A DNA stretch of 64,000 bases from Clostridia bacterium (GTDB lineage: Bacteria; Bacillota; Clostridia; Lachnospirales; Bianqueaceae), in contig CAAFMN010000024.1 of NCBI GenBank assembly GCA_900764045.1, positions 186,001-250,000 of the forward strand, written 5' to 3'. The translations under genes were made by a program, and so were the position numbers. Positions 42,425 to 51,594 of the stretch are shown here, piece by piece. The first letter of the stretch is position 1, and each line of letters begins with the position of its first letter. A model generated the notes under the pieces. It was not told the DNA's origin, made no database searches, and worked only from the letters and a program-made list of their open reading frames with translations.

Positions 42425-43303
42425 ATGGAAACAAAATGGATAGATGGCAAACAGATTGCCCGGGAAGTGCGCGCGGAGCTCAAGAGTCAGATCGCAGCTT
42501 ATAAGGAACAGGGCCTTCCGGCTCCGAAGCTGACAGTGATTCTGGTAGGCGAAGATCCAGCGTCCCAGATCTATGTAAATAATAAAGCAAAGGCCTGCGG
42601 CTGGATCGGCATGGAGTCCGAGACCATCCGGATGTCGGAGGATACAACAGAGGAAGAGCTTCTGCGCGTGATTGCGGAGCAGAATGCGGATCCGGCGGTC
42701 AACGGGATTTTGGTACAGATGCCGCTGCCGGCAGGTCTGAACGAAGATCGGGTTCTTCTGGCTATAGATCCTGCCAAAGATGTGGATGGATTTCATCCGA
42801 TGAATGTGGGACGGATGGCTGTAGGAGATTCCGAGGCACTCGTGAGCTGTACGCCGGCCGGCGTGATTGAGCTTTTGAAGCGCAGCGGAATATCGATCAG
42901 CGGGAAAAGATGTGTGGTCGCAGGAAGAAGCAATATTGTGGGAAAACCCATGGCAAGGCTTTTGCTCGCGGAGAACGGTACGGTTACCGTGTGCCATTCC
43001 AGAACCAGCAATATGGATGAGATTCTGCAAGAGGCGGAGATTTTTGTCGCGGCGGTCGGCCGTCCGAAGTTTTTCCATGGATCGCAGTTCCGTGAAGGGA
43101 CAGTGATTATTGACGTAGGAATCCATCGTGACGAAAACGGAATCTGCGGTGATGTGGATTTTGAGAGCTGCCAGGGGATCGCTTCTTATATCACGCCGGT
43201 TCCGGGCGGAGTCGGTCCTATGACGATCGCCATGCTTTTGTATAATACGCTGCGGGCCTATGAGCATCAGCACGGCTTATCAGGAGGAGAGAAAAGAGCT
43301 TGA
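42425..43303 (+). CDS. folD: Methylene-THF dehydrogenase / methenyl-THF cyclohydrolase
   Basis: Encodes 292 residues. YVNNKAKACGWIGM holds the catalytic Tyr/Lys; GILVQMPLPAGLN, VDGFHPMNVG and VAGRSNIVGKPMARLL are all FolD signatures. It carries the Fhs product through methenyl- to methylene-THF in the cytoplasm. It starts 14 nt after fhs with AAGGAGC upstream and overlaps rimO by 4 nt. Confidence 0.95.
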   Translation: METKWIDGKQIAREVRAELKSQIAAYKEQGLPAPKLTVILVGEDPASQIYVNNKAKACGWIGMESETIRMSEDTTEEELLRVIAEQNADPAVNGILVQMPLPAGLNEDRVLLAIDPAKDVDGFHPMNVGRMAVGDSEALVSCTPAGVIELLKRSGISISGKRCVVAGRSNIVGKPMARLLLAENGTVTVCHSRTSNMDEILQEAEIFVAAVGRPKFFHGSQFREGTVIIDVGIHRDENGICGDVDFESCQGIASYITPVPGGVGPMTIAMLLYNTLRAYEHQHGLSGGEKRA

Positions 43304-44667
43304 GTACAAAAATTGCGTTTGTATCCCTGGGATGCGATAAAAATACCGTAGATTCAGAGATCATGATTCAGCTTCTGGCGGAGAAGGGATATGAGATCGT
43401 CAAGGAAGACGATCAGGCCGAGGTGATTGTTGTCAACACCTGCGGATTCATTCAGGACGCCAAAGAAGAGAGTATTAATACTTTGATTGAGATGGGACAA
43501 TACAAAGAAAGCGGAAAGCTGAAGGCATTGGTCGCAACCGGCTGTTTGGCGGAGCGGTATGCCGATCAGATTTTTGAAGAGCTCCCGGAAGTGGACGCGG
43601 TCGTCGGTACGGGAAGCTATGAGAAGATTGTGGACGTCGTAGAGGAACTGATCCACGGCGGGCGCGGCATTCGGGCACAGGAGGACGCGGGGCAGAGAGA
43701 TCTGGGATACAGAAAAAGGGTTCTGACTACGCCTGGATATTATGGATATGTCAAAATCGCCGAGGGATGCGATAACCGCTGTACGTATTGTGTCATTCCT
43801 AAGCTTCGCGGACCGTTTCGCAGCCGCAAGGAAGAGGATATCCTGAGGGAAGTTCGTGATATGGCGGAAGAGGGAGTAAAGGAACTCATGATTGTCGCTC
43901 AGGATATTACCAAATACGGAAAAGACCTGGACGGAGTCTCAAGACTGCCAGAGCTTCTGAAAAAGATCGCTCAGGTAGACGGAATCCATTGGATCCGCCT
44001 TCTGTACTGCTATCCGGAGGATATCACGCCGGAACTGATTCAGGTGATCGCGGAAGAACCCAAGATCGTTCATTATGTGGATATGCCGATACAGCATTGT
44101 TCCGATGGCGTTCTGAAGAGGATGGGACGGCATCATACCAAGCAGCAGCTTCTGGATGTGATACAGGCTCTCAGAAAGGCCGTGCCGGATATCGCGCTCA
44201 GAACCACACTGATTACAGGATTCCCGGGCGAGACCGAGGAAGACTTCCAGGAGATGCGGGAATTCATTCAGGAAGTCCGTTTTGATCGATTGGGTGTGTT
44301 CGCGTATTCTCAGGAGGAAGATACACCGGCCGCCAGAATGCCGGACCAGATTCCGGAGGAAGAGAAGGAACGGCGCAAGGATATCCTGATGGAGCTGCAG
44401 CAGAGGATCAGTTCAGAAAAATCCCAGGAGATGGTCGGCGAGAGTTTGGAGGTCATCATTGAGGGACAGATTTCGGGAGAAGAGGAAGAAGAAGGAACCA
44501 AAGTATATTCGGCCAGAACCTATCGGGATGCGCCGGATATCGATGGATTTTTATTTTTAAGTTCATCACAGGAGTATCTGTCCGGAGACTTTGTTCAGAC
44601 ACAGGTCGTCGGGGCGTATGAATACGATTTGATGGGAGTGGATGAAGATGTGGAATATAGCGAATAA
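43300..44667 (+). CDS. rimO: Ribosomal protein uS12 methylthiotransferase RimO
   Basis: Encodes 455 residues from a TTG start at 43300 that overlaps the folD stop (TTGA); AGGAGGAGAG upstream supports it. The N-terminal UPF0004 domain supplies three cluster cysteines (SLGCDKN, VNTCGFI, TGCLAERY). The radical-SAM CxxxCxxC is in GCDNRCTYCVIPKLRG. A TRAM domain ends the protein. It adds the methylthio group to Asp of uS12. MiaB is related, but the FRSR-KEEDILREV context and spacing fit RimO. Confidence 0.9.
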   Translation: MSTKIAFVSLGCDKNTVDSEIMIQLLAEKGYEIVKEDDQAEVIVVNTCGFIQDAKEESINTLIEMGQYKESGKLKALVATGCLAERYADQIFEELPEVDAVVGTGSYEKIVDVVEELIHGGRGIRAQEDAGQRDLGYRKRVLTTPGYYGYVKIAEGCDNRCTYCVIPKLRGPFRSRKEEDILREVRDMAEEGVKELMIVAQDITKYGKDLDGVSRLPELLKKIAQVDGIHWIRLLYCYPEDITPELIQVIAEEPKIVHYVDMPIQHCSDGVLKRMGRHHTKQQLLDVIQALRKAVPDIALRTTLITGFPGETEEDFQEMREFIQEVRFDRLGVFAYSQEEDTPAARMPDQIPEEEKERRKDILMELQQRISSEKSQEMVGESLEVIIEGQISGEEEEEGTKVYSARTYRDAPDIDGFLFLSSSQEYLSGDFVQTQVVGAYEYDLMGVDEDVEYSE

Positions 44668-45196
44668 GCTTACGATGCTGCGAGTGCTCATGGTGCCGGT
44701 GTATGTATTGGTTTTCGGACTGGTTCCGCAGCCATGGGGACGGTATCTGGCATTTGTCATCTTTGCGGCGGCATCCTATACGGATCATCTGGACGGAAAG
44801 CTGGCAAGAGAGAGACATCTGATTACCAATTTCGGAAAATTCATGGATCCTTTGGCCGATAAGCTGTTGGTAATCTCGGCGTTGATCTGTTTTGTGGAAA
44901 ACGGACAGCTGGCCGGCTGGATTCTGATTCTTCTGGTTGCGCGCGAGTTTATCATCAGTGGGTTCCGGCTGGTCGCCGCCAGCCGCGGAGTGGTCATTGC
45001 GGCAGGCATCTGGGGAAAGCTGAAGACTGTTGCACAGATGATCATGGTCATGCTGATGATTCTCAATTTCCAGTGGGTTTGGTATCAGGTACTGATTCAG
45101 ATCTTCATCTGGCTCTCCGTGATTTTGACCATAGTATCGCTGGTGGATTATCTCTGGAATAACCGCAGCGTTTTAGCTGAAGAAAAGAAGGTGTAA
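44648..45196 (+). CDS. pgsA: CDP-diacylglycerol-glycerol-3-phosphate 3-phosphatidyltransferase
   Basis: Encodes 182 residues with four or more membrane segments. The CDP-alcohol transferase motif is complete: D-x2-DG-x2-AR-x8-G-x3-D-x3-D, spelled by TDHLDGKLARERHL and then GKFMDPLADK. It makes the phosphatidylglycerol precursor. I prefer the second ATG (44648), 9 nt after GGGAG, over the one at 44642. It overlaps rimO by 20 nt and cinA starts 2 nt later, the pgsA-cinA-recA order of Bacillus. Confidence 0.92.
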   Translation: MWNIANKLTMLRVLMVPVYVLVFGLVPQPWGRYLAFVIFAAASYTDHLDGKLARERHLITNFGKFMDPLADKLLVISALICFVENGQLAGWILILLVAREFIISGFRLVAASRGVVIAAGIWGKLKTVAQMIMVMLMILNFQWVWYQVLIQIFIWLSVILTIVSLVDYLWNNRSVLAEEKKV

Positions 45197-45198
45197 AT

Positions 45199-46491
45199 AT
45201 GAAAGAGATCAAGGCGGAAATCTTGTCGATTGGGACGGAGATTTTGCTGGGGAATATAGTCAATACCAATGCGGCTTATCTGTCGCAGGAGTTGGCTGCG
45301 TTGGGCATTCTCGTGTATCATCAGGAAGTGGTGGGGGATAATCCCGGACGCCTGTCAGAAGCGCTGGCGGAAGCGTATTCCAGAGCGGAGCTTGTGATCA
45401 CGACCGGCGGGCTGGGCCCGACAACGGATGATCTGTCCAAGGAGACTGCCGCGGCTTTTTTCGGACGCCGGATGGTGCGGGACGAAAGGGCTTTGGATGA
45501 ATTGGTACAGCGGCTGAAGCTGGGCGGACATGAGGTGACTCCCAACAATTACAAGCAGGCGGATTTGCCGGAAGGAGCGACGGTTTTATATAATAAAAAC
45601 GGTACGGCGCCCGGATTCATTCTGGAGGGAGAGGGACGGACGCTGATTATGCTTCCAGGACCTCCTTCTGAGATGAAGCCGATGTTTGAAGAGGGAGTAC
45701 GGCCGTACTTACGGAAGCACAGCGACCAGATGCTGATCTCCAAGACACTGCATATATGCGGAATCGGTGAGTCCGCTGTGGAACATCGCCTGAAAAAGCG
45801 GATGGATGAGCTGATGAATCCGACGCTTGCGCCATATGCCAAGACAGGAATGGTCGACCTCAGAATTACGGCCAAGGCGGCTGCGGAGCCGGAGGCCATG
45901 GCCCTTATTGAGCCGGTGGAGCAGGAGATCCGGGACATGTTCGGCGAGTATGTTTTCGGAAGCGATGAAGAGACCTTGGAAGGGACGATCATCGAAATGC
46001 TGGCCCAAAGAGGATGGAGCGTCACAACGGCGGAATCCTGCACAGGAGGACTGCTTGCGGGAAGGCTGGTGGATTATCCGGGGGCTTCCCGCGTGTTCCG
46101 GGAAGGTTATATTACTTATGCCAATGAGGCAAAGGAAGAGATTCTGGGAATCAGTCACGAAACCCTGGAACGATACGGTGCGGTCAGCGCCGAGTGCGCG
46201 AGAGAGATGGCGGCAGGAGCGGCTAAGAAGGCAGGCGCGCAAGCCGCGATCGCGGTTACAGGTATTGCGGGACCGACAGGAGCTGTACCGGCGCGCGGCG
46301 ATCAGCCGGAAAAACCGGTGGGATTGGTGTACATCGGATATTATGTAAATGGCGAAGTTACAGCGGAAGAACATCATTTTTACAAGAATCGGCGGGCCAA
46401 TCGGGACAACGCGGTTGTGCGTGCGCTGAACGGACTCAGAATGAGACTTTTAGCGGTAAAAGAATCGCCAGAACAGGGTTGTGTGCGATAA
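45199..46491 (+). CDS. cinA: CinA: nicotinamide-nucleotide amidase with COG1058 domain
   Basis: Encodes 430 residues. The N-terminal MoaB/MogA-like domain opens AEILSIGTEILLGNIVNTNA and has TTGGLGPTTDDLSKE. The C-terminal amidase starts near residue 260, with TTAESCTGGLLAGRL and VTGIAGP. The fused form links ADP-ribose/NMN salvage and is carried next to recA in many Firmicutes. It is 37 nt upstream of recA. Confidence 0.93.
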   Translation: MKEIKAEILSIGTEILLGNIVNTNAAYLSQELAALGILVYHQEVVGDNPGRLSEALAEAYSRAELVITTGGLGPTTDDLSKETAAAFFGRRMVRDERALDELVQRLKLGGHEVTPNNYKQADLPEGATVLYNKNGTAPGFILEGEGRTLIMLPGPPSEMKPMFEEGVRPYLRKHSDQMLISKTLHICGIGESAVEHRLKKRMDELMNPTLAPYAKTGMVDLRITAKAAAEPEAMALIEPVEQEIRDMFGEYVFGSDEETLEGTIIEMLAQRGWSVTTAESCTGGLLAGRLVDYPGASRVFREGYITYANEAKEEILGISHETLERYGAVSAECAREMAAGAAKKAGAQAAIAVTGIAGPTGAVPARGDQPEKPVGLVYIGYYVNGEVTAEEHHFYKNRRANRDNAVVRALNGLRMRLLAVKESPEQGCVR

Positions 46492-46528
46492 TATAGGTTG
46501 AGACTTTGATACAAGGAGGAGGATTCCA

Positions 46529-47689
46529 ATGGCAAAAGAGAGCAAGGATAAGGCAAGAGAAGTCAAGGATCTGCGTGAGGATAAGACGGAACGGGAAAAG
46601 GCGCTGGATGACGCGATAGCGGCGATTCACAGAGCCTACGGTAAGGGATCTATCATGAAGCTGGGAGAATCCATGACGGATCATATGATAGAAGTGCTGC
46701 CTACAGGTTCGCTTAGTCTGGATGTAGCTCTGGGCGTGGGCGGAATTCCGCGCGGAAGAATTATTGAGATCTATGGCCCGGAGTCCAGCGGTAAGACCAC
46801 TGTGGCGCTTCATATGATCGCGGAAGCGCAGAAGCGTGGCGGAATTGCAGGATTTATCGACGCGGAGCACGCGCTGGATCCGGAATATGCCAGAAGACTG
46901 GGTGTGGATATCGATAATCTGTATATTTCCCAGCCGGATAATGGTGAGCAGGCGTTGGAGATTGCGGAGACCATGGTGCGTTCCGGCGCGATGGATATCA
47001 TCGTTGTGGACTCGGTAGCGGCATTGGTGCCCAAGGCCGAGATTGACGGCGAGATGGGAGATTCTCATGTAGGTCTTCACGCAAGACTGATGAGTCAGGC
47101 GCTTCGGAAGCTGACGGGCAGTATCAATCGTTCGGGCTGTGCCGTAGTATTCATTAACCAGCTGCGTGAAAAGGTGGGAGTTATGTTCGGCAATCCGGAG
47201 GTCACAACGGGCGGACGGGCACTGAAGTTTTACGCGTCTGTACGCATGGATGTGCGGCGTACGGAAACACTGAAGGTAAAAGATAATTTTGTCGGCAACC
47301 ATGTCCGTGTCAAGGTGGTTAAGAATAAAGTAGCTCCTCCTTTTAAAGAAGCGGAGTTTGATATCATGTATGGCACGGGAATCTCCAAGACAGGAGACCT
47401 TCTGGATGTGGCGCTGCAGGAAAAGATCATCAACAAGAGCGGCGCGTGGTTTTATTATGGAGAGGATCAGCAGCGTCTGGGACAGGGACGGGAGAATGTG
47501 AAGCAGTATCTAGGCATGCATCCGGAGCTTATGCTGGATATCGAAAATGCCGTTCGTGAGAAGCACGGACTGCCCCTGAAGGATGCGGATGAGATGATCG
47601 AAGTGGACGAGCCGGAGATGGAGGAAGTTACCGCGGAGAACGATAATGAGGACGCTCCGGAGCAGAGACAGTTGGAGATGGATGAGTGA
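46529..47689 (+). CDS. recA: Recombinase RecA
   Basis: Encodes 386 residues. An N-terminal Lys/Glu-rich extension precedes the core; Walker A is GPESSGKTT, and FINQLREKVGVMFGNPE is loop L2. The acidic tail (MEEVTAENDNEDAPEQRQLE) is longer than in Bacillus. AAGGAGGAGG precedes the ATG. I see no clear LexA box (GAAC-N4-GTTC) nor good promoter in the 37 nt upstream, so read-through from cinA or a promoter inside it is likely. recX overlaps its stop. Confidence 0.96.
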   Translation: MAKESKDKAREVKDLREDKTEREKALDDAIAAIHRAYGKGSIMKLGESMTDHMIEVLPTGSLSLDVALGVGGIPRGRIIEIYGPESSGKTTVALHMIAEAQKRGGIAGFIDAEHALDPEYARRLGVDIDNLYISQPDNGEQALEIAETMVRSGAMDIIVVDSVAALVPKAEIDGEMGDSHVGLHARLMSQALRKLTGSINRSGCAVVFINQLREKVGVMFGNPEVTTGGRALKFYASVRMDVRRTETLKVKDNFVGNHVRVKVVKNKVAPPFKEAEFDIMYGTGISKTGDLLDVALQEKIINKSGAWFYYGEDQQRLGQGRENVKQYLGMHPELMLDIENAVREKHGLPLKDADEMIEVDEPEMEEVTAENDNEDAPEQRQLEMDE

Positions 47690-48204
47690 GCGGCTTCGGA
47701 AAAAAGAAGAAGCGCACGAGGGATCTGTCCGGATACTCTGAGGAAGAACTAAAGGAATACTATAAGAATCGTCTTCTGTATTATCTGGAACGCCGTAAGA
47801 CGGAAAAAGAGGCGGCCAGGCACCTGAGGGAACTAAATTGCCCGGAAGAGCTGCAGGAGGAGCTTCTGGCGTTTGCCAGAGAATATCGTTTTATCGATGA
47901 TGAGGAATATGCCAGGAGCTTTATCCGGGACGCGGCCGGACTGAAGCATCACAGCTGCCGGAGAATTCGGTATGATCTGATGCAGAAGGGATTGTCCAAG
48001 GAACTGATCGATCTGGTGATGGAAGCGGAAGCGCCCTCTGATGAGGAGGCCGCTTCCGCCTTGGTTCGAAAGAGGCTGTCAGATCCCGAAGATCCGGAGG
48101 CGAGGAGAAAATGCGGCAATTACCTCCAGGCACACGGTTTTTCCTATGATTTAATCGAACGGGTACTGAGGCGTAGTGACGGAGAAAACGTAGATATAAG
48201 ATAA
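47686..48204 (+). CDS. recX: RecA regulatory protein RecX
   Basis: Encodes 172 residues starting at GTG 47686 that overlaps the recA stop (GTGA). Triple three-helix repeats are visible, for example KEYYKNRLLYYLERRKTEKE and FIDDEEYARSFIRDAAGLKH, the family core. RecX modulates RecA filament growth. The overlap keeps it at a low, coupled level. Confidence 0.87.
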   Translation: MSGFGKKKKRTRDLSGYSEEELKEYYKNRLLYYLERRKTEKEAARHLRELNCPEELQEELLAFAREYRFIDDEEYARSFIRDAAGLKHHSCRRIRYDLMQKGLSKELIDLVMEAEAPSDEEAASALVRKRLSDPEDPEARRKCGNYLQAHGFSYDLIERVLRRSDGENVDIR

Positions 48205-48217
48205 TCCGCTATTTTTA

Positions 48218-48246
48218 TTGACAAACGATAAAAAACGGTGTAGAAT
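48218..48246 (+). promoter_or_regulatory. rny promoter
   Basis: TTGACA (48218-48223) and TAGAAT (48241-48246), 17-nt spacer. Confidence 0.82.
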
Positions 48247-48305
48247 TATGATGTTGTTTTGAATACAATGAACTATGAAAATTGAATAAGGAGGTGTAGT
48301 TTGTC

Positions 48306-49844
48306 TTGGAGTATATTATAGCGATAGTTATTATCGCAGTCGGAGTCGGTTGCTTTTTCGGCGGCGTTAAGTACCGTAAGAATATTGCCGAAAAGCAGAT
48401 CGGAACGGCAGAAGCCAAAGCTCGTGAGATTGTAGACGATGCTTTAAAGACAGCAGAGGCCCGAAAGCGCGAAGTTCTTTTGGAAGCAAAAGAAGAAGCG
48501 ATGAAGGTCAAAAATGATATGGAACAGGAAGTCCGTGAACGCCGTAGTGAAGTACAGCGTCAGGAGAAGAGAGTCGTACAAAAAGAAGAGACCCTGGATC
48601 GCAAGATGGAAGGGCTCGAACGCAAGGAAAACCAGTTGAACCGTAAGGGGGAGGAACTGGACCGCAAGAACAAGGAGATCACCAAATTCCATGAGCAGCA
48701 GCTGCAGGAATTGGAGAGAATATCCGGGATGACCACGGAACAGGCAAAGGATGTATTGCTGCAGTCTGTGGAGGAAGATGTCAAGCATGACATGGCTGTT
48801 ATGCTGAAGGAAGCAGAAGCAAGGACCAAAGAAGAAGCTACCAAGAAGGCTAGAGAAATTCTTACAGGCGCTATTCAGCGATGTGCGGCGGATCATGTAG
48901 CAGAGACCACCGTATCCGTCGTAGCGCTGCCCAGTGATGAGATGAAGGGTCGTATCATCGGTCGTGAGGGCCGGAATATCCGTGCTCTGGAACAGGCAAC
49001 CGGTATTGACCTGATTATAGATGACACACCGGAAGCAGTAATTCTCTCTTCGTTTGATCCGATTCGTAGGGAGATTGCAAGAATTGCTTTAGAGAAATTG
49101 ATTGTAGATGGCCGTATTCATCCGGCCCGTATCGAAGAGATGGTGAATAAGGCCACCAAAGAGGTAGAGAATATCATCCGTGAAGAGGGTGAGGCTGCTA
49201 CCTTTGAGACCAATGTTTATGGCCTGCATTCCGAATTGATTCGTCTGTTGGGCAAACTGAAGTACCGGACAAGTTACGGACAGAATGTGCTGAAGCACTC
49301 GATTGAGGTTGCGCACCTATCCGGACTGATCGCTGGAGAGTTGGGACTGGATGTCCGTCTTGCCAAGCGTGCGGGACTTTTACATGATATTGGTAAGGCA
49401 GTGGATCATGAGATGGAAGGCTCGCATGTATCCATTGGTGCGGCGCTGCTGCGCAAATATAAGGAGTCTCACATCGTAGTCAATGCGCTGGAGGCGCACC
49501 ATGGCGATGTTGAACCGGAATCTCTGATCGCGGTGATCGTACAGGCGGCGGATTCGATTTCGGCGGCACGTCCGGGCGCGCGCAGAGAGACGCTGGAGAG
49601 TTATATCACTCGTTTGGAAAAGCTGGAGAGCATTGCCAATGAGTTCAAAGGCGTTGAGAAGACATTCGCGATTCAGGCCGGCCGTGAGCTGCGTCTGATG
49701 GTGATTCCGGAGCAGGTGAGTGACGATGATATGAAGATTATGGCGCGGGATGTAGCGAAGCGCATTGAAAATGAACTGGAATATCCGGGTCAGATCAAGG
49801 TCAATATCATCCGTGAGGTCAGAGCAACAGAGTACGCAAAATAA
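48306..49844 (+). CDS. rny: Ribonuclease Y
   Basis: Encodes 512 residues from a TTG start at 48306, the only start codon after the in-frame stop at 48297 and 11 nt downstream of AGGAGG. One N-terminal membrane anchor (residues 3-23) is followed by a long coiled coil (to about 190), a KH domain (GRIIGREGRNIRALEQATG) and an HD domain (GLLHDIGKAVDHEMEGSHV). It starts mRNA decay as a membrane-bound endonuclease. Length and domain order match the family (about 520). Confidence 0.95.
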   Translation: MEYIIAIVIIAVGVGCFFGGVKYRKNIAEKQIGTAEAKAREIVDDALKTAEARKREVLLEAKEEAMKVKNDMEQEVRERRSEVQRQEKRVVQKEETLDRKMEGLERKENQLNRKGEELDRKNKEITKFHEQQLQELERISGMTTEQAKDVLLQSVEEDVKHDMAVMLKEAEARTKEEATKKAREILTGAIQRCAADHVAETTVSVVALPSDEMKGRIIGREGRNIRALEQATGIDLIIDDTPEAVILSSFDPIRREIARIALEKLIVDGRIHPARIEEMVNKATKEVENIIREEGEAATFETNVYGLHSELIRLLGKLKYRTSYGQNVLKHSIEVAHLSGLIAGELGLDVRLAKRAGLLHDIGKAVDHEMEGSHVSIGAALLRKYKESHIVVNALEAHHGDVEPESLIAVIVQAADSISAARPGARRETLESYITRLEKLESIANEFKGVEKTFAIQAGRELRLMVIPEQVSDDDMKIMARDVAKRIENELEYPGQIKVNIIREVRATEYAK

Positions 49845-49861
49845 AAAGATAAAGCACATAA

Positions 49862-49913
49862 AACCGCGGGGATACTGCTCGGAGCAGAGTTGTATTTCTG
49901 CGGTTCTTTTTTT
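49862..49913 (+). terminator. rny terminator
   Basis: AACCGC (49862-49867) pairs with GCGGTT (49900-49905), an inner GATAC/GTATT and TGCTC/GCA stem continues it, and seven T follow (49907-49913). It ends 16 nt before proC, partly overlapping its leader. Confidence 0.75.
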
Positions 49914-49929
49914 GAGAAAGGAGAAAAGG

Positions 49930-50733
49930 ATGAAAGAGTTGAGAATCGGATTTATCGGAGTCGGCAACATGGGAGGCGCATTGCTGCGCGGAATTCGTAC
50001 ACATCGTCCGGAGCATACGGTTTTGGCCTACGATGTATCGGAAGAGGCTTGCCGCAGGGCTGAGGCGGTGGGAGCCGTTATTTGCGGAGGTATCGGGGAA
50101 GTAGTTAGCGGAAGCGATATTGTTCTGATCGCTGTCAAGCCGCAATTCTTTGGAGAGGTAATGCCTCAGATTCAGCAGGCCTTGACAGAGCGTAAGCTGG
50201 TGATCAGTATTACGCCGGGATTTGATTTTGAGTGGCTGAAGGGCGCATTGGGAGAAAATTCGGCGTTGACGCGTACGATTCCCAATATGCCGGCCATGGT
50301 AGGAGAAGGGATTACACTGATTACGTTCGGAGCAGAGGTCACTTCTGAGGAACGACAGGATATCCTGGAGATTTTCCGCTGTGTGGGACGCGTCTGCGAG
50401 ATGCCTGAGCGTCTGCTGGATGCGGGGATGACCGGATCTTCCGCTTCTCCGGCCTTTACATATATGTATATTGAGGCCATGGCGGATGGAATCGTCGCAT
50501 TGGGAGTCCCCAGGGCCCAGGCTTATGAGCTGTGTGCCCAGGCGGTTTTGGGGGCAGCCAAAATGGTTTTGGAGACAGGAAAGCATCCTGGCGAGCTGAA
50601 GGATCAGGTATGCTCACCGGGCGGAATGACAATACAGGGAGTAAAGAAGTTAGAAGAAAACGGCTTTCGATACGGAGTAATCGCCGCGGAGGAGGCCGCG
50701 TGGATCAAATCACAGGAAATGACAAAAAAGTGA
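49930..50733 (+). CDS. proC: Pyrroline-5-carboxylate reductase
   Basis: Encodes 267 residues. RIGFIGVGNMGGALLRGI is the NADP-binding loop, LTRTIPNMPAMVGEGI the middle segment, and QVCSPGGMTIQGVKKLEENG the proline-synthesis signature at the C terminus. It does the last step of proline synthesis. ATG 49930 has GAAAGGAG upstream; the longer frame extends back into rny. No proA/proB nearby. Confidence 0.94.
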   Translation: MKELRIGFIGVGNMGGALLRGIRTHRPEHTVLAYDVSEEACRRAEAVGAVICGGIGEVVSGSDIVLIAVKPQFFGEVMPQIQQALTERKLVISITPGFDFEWLKGALGENSALTRTIPNMPAMVGEGITLITFGAEVTSEERQDILEIFRCVGRVCEMPERLLDAGMTGSSASPAFTYMYIEAMADGIVALGVPRAQAYELCAQAVLGAAKMVLETGKHPGELKDQVCSPGGMTIQGVKKLEENGFRYGVIAAEEAAWIKSQEMTKK

Positions 50734-50742
50734 GGGATAGAC

Positions 50743-51267
50743 ATGGAAGTAAAAAAGAGTGAGCTGCAGTTTGATGGTAAAATCCTGAAAGTATACAAGG
50801 ATCAGGTGCTTTTGGATAATGGCATGGAAGTTACACGGGAAGTGGTGCGCCATCACGGAGCGGCGGCAGTGGTTCCGGTAACAGAGAACGGAGAAGTCAT
50901 CTTGGTAAAGCAATACCGATATGCGGTGGGCCGAGAGATGCTGGAGATTCCGGCAGGCCTTCTGGAGCCGGGAGAGAAGATGGAAGAGTGCGCTGCCAGA
51001 GAGACTGAAGAGGAGACGGGATTCCGTCCGCTGGAGATCACGCATCTGTTTGATTTTTATTCTTCTCCCGGGTATTGCACAGAATGCGTAGGAGTCTTCG
51101 CGGCAAAGCATCTGATGCCCAGTCAGCAGCATCTGGATCCCGATGAAGATGTAGAGGTAGAGATTCTGCCGCTTGAGGAAGCCGTGGACAAAATCCGCAG
51201 CGGCGAGATCGTCGATGGAAAAACAGTGGCAGCGATTATGAGTGTTTCGGCACAGTCTCTGATCTAA
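50743..51267 (+). CDS. Nudix hydrolase, probable ADP-ribose pyrophosphatase
   Basis: Encodes 174 residues. The Nudix box GEKMEECAARETEEETGF is complete with REx2EE. The segment IPAGLLEPGE before it and the overall 174-residue length fit NudF/YqkG-type ADP-ribose pyrophosphatases; EVVRHHGAAAVVPV is also typical. It begins 9 nt after proC, so they are probably co-transcribed. A strong stem follows it. Confidence 0.88.
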   Translation: MEVKKSELQFDGKILKVYKDQVLLDNGMEVTREVVRHHGAAAVVPVTENGEVILVKQYRYAVGREMLEIPAGLLEPGEKMEECAARETEEETGFRPLEITHLFDFYSSPGYCTECVGVFAAKHLMPSQQHLDPDEDVEVEILPLEEAVDKIRSGEIVDGKTVAAIMSVSAQSLI

Positions 51268-51283
51268 AGGAATGAGGCAGGAT

Positions 51284-51325
51284 CCCCCGGCATAAGTATG
51301 ATTATAAAAAGCCGGGGGTATTTTT
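51284..51325 (+). terminator. Terminator-like stem abutting the yqfC start codon
   Basis: CCCCCGGC (51284-51291) pairs with GCCGGGGG (51311-51318), followed by TATTTTT, and the yqfC ATG comes immediately after (51326). The 3' arm is also the only purine-rich stretch that could serve as ribosome binding site for yqfC, so folding would both stop transcription and hide translation initiation. Confidence 0.7.
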
Positions 51326-51592
51326 ATGTCCAGAAGAGAGCGGGTTGTACGGGCCCTGGGACTGCCGGAGGATGTGATATTGAATATTCCGCAGGCGGAA
51401 ATGTCCGGAAATGGTCATTTGCATTTGGACCATTATAAGAGGATCCTGGAATTCAATGCGGAACTGGTGGTTCTGCAGACTTCTCAGGGGATCTGGAGAA
51501 TCGAGGGCAAGGATCTGCAGATTCGCTTTGCCAAATCCGGAGAGTTGGATATTGAAGGAGATTTTTCCAATATACAGCCGGGAAGGAGATAA
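51326..51592 (+). CDS. yqfC: Sporulation protein YqfC (YabP/YqfC family)
   Basis: Encodes 88 residues. RVVRALGLPEDVILNIPQAE and IEGKDLQIRFAKSGELDIEG follow the YabP/YqfC pattern. In Bacillus it is a sigma-E mother-cell gene upstream of yqfD, as here. The start lacks a normal AGGAGG; only GGGGG inside the terminator-like stem precedes it. yqfD begins 2 nt after the stop. Confidence 0.88.
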   Translation: MSRRERVVRALGLPEDVILNIPQAEMSGNGHLHLDHYKRILEFNAELVVLQTSQGIWRIEGKDLQIRFAKSGELDIEGDFSNIQPGRR

Positions 51593-51594
51593 GC

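Noticed and set aside
46470..46495. Possible LexA box before recA (GAACAGGGTTGT)
   Set aside because: Only one half matches the Firmicutes consensus GAAC-N4-GTTC; the second half is wrong.
46529..48204. Competence or defence island around cinA-recA-recX
   Set aside because: This is the ordinary pgsA-cinA-recA gene order of Firmicutes; nothing foreign in composition or content was seen.
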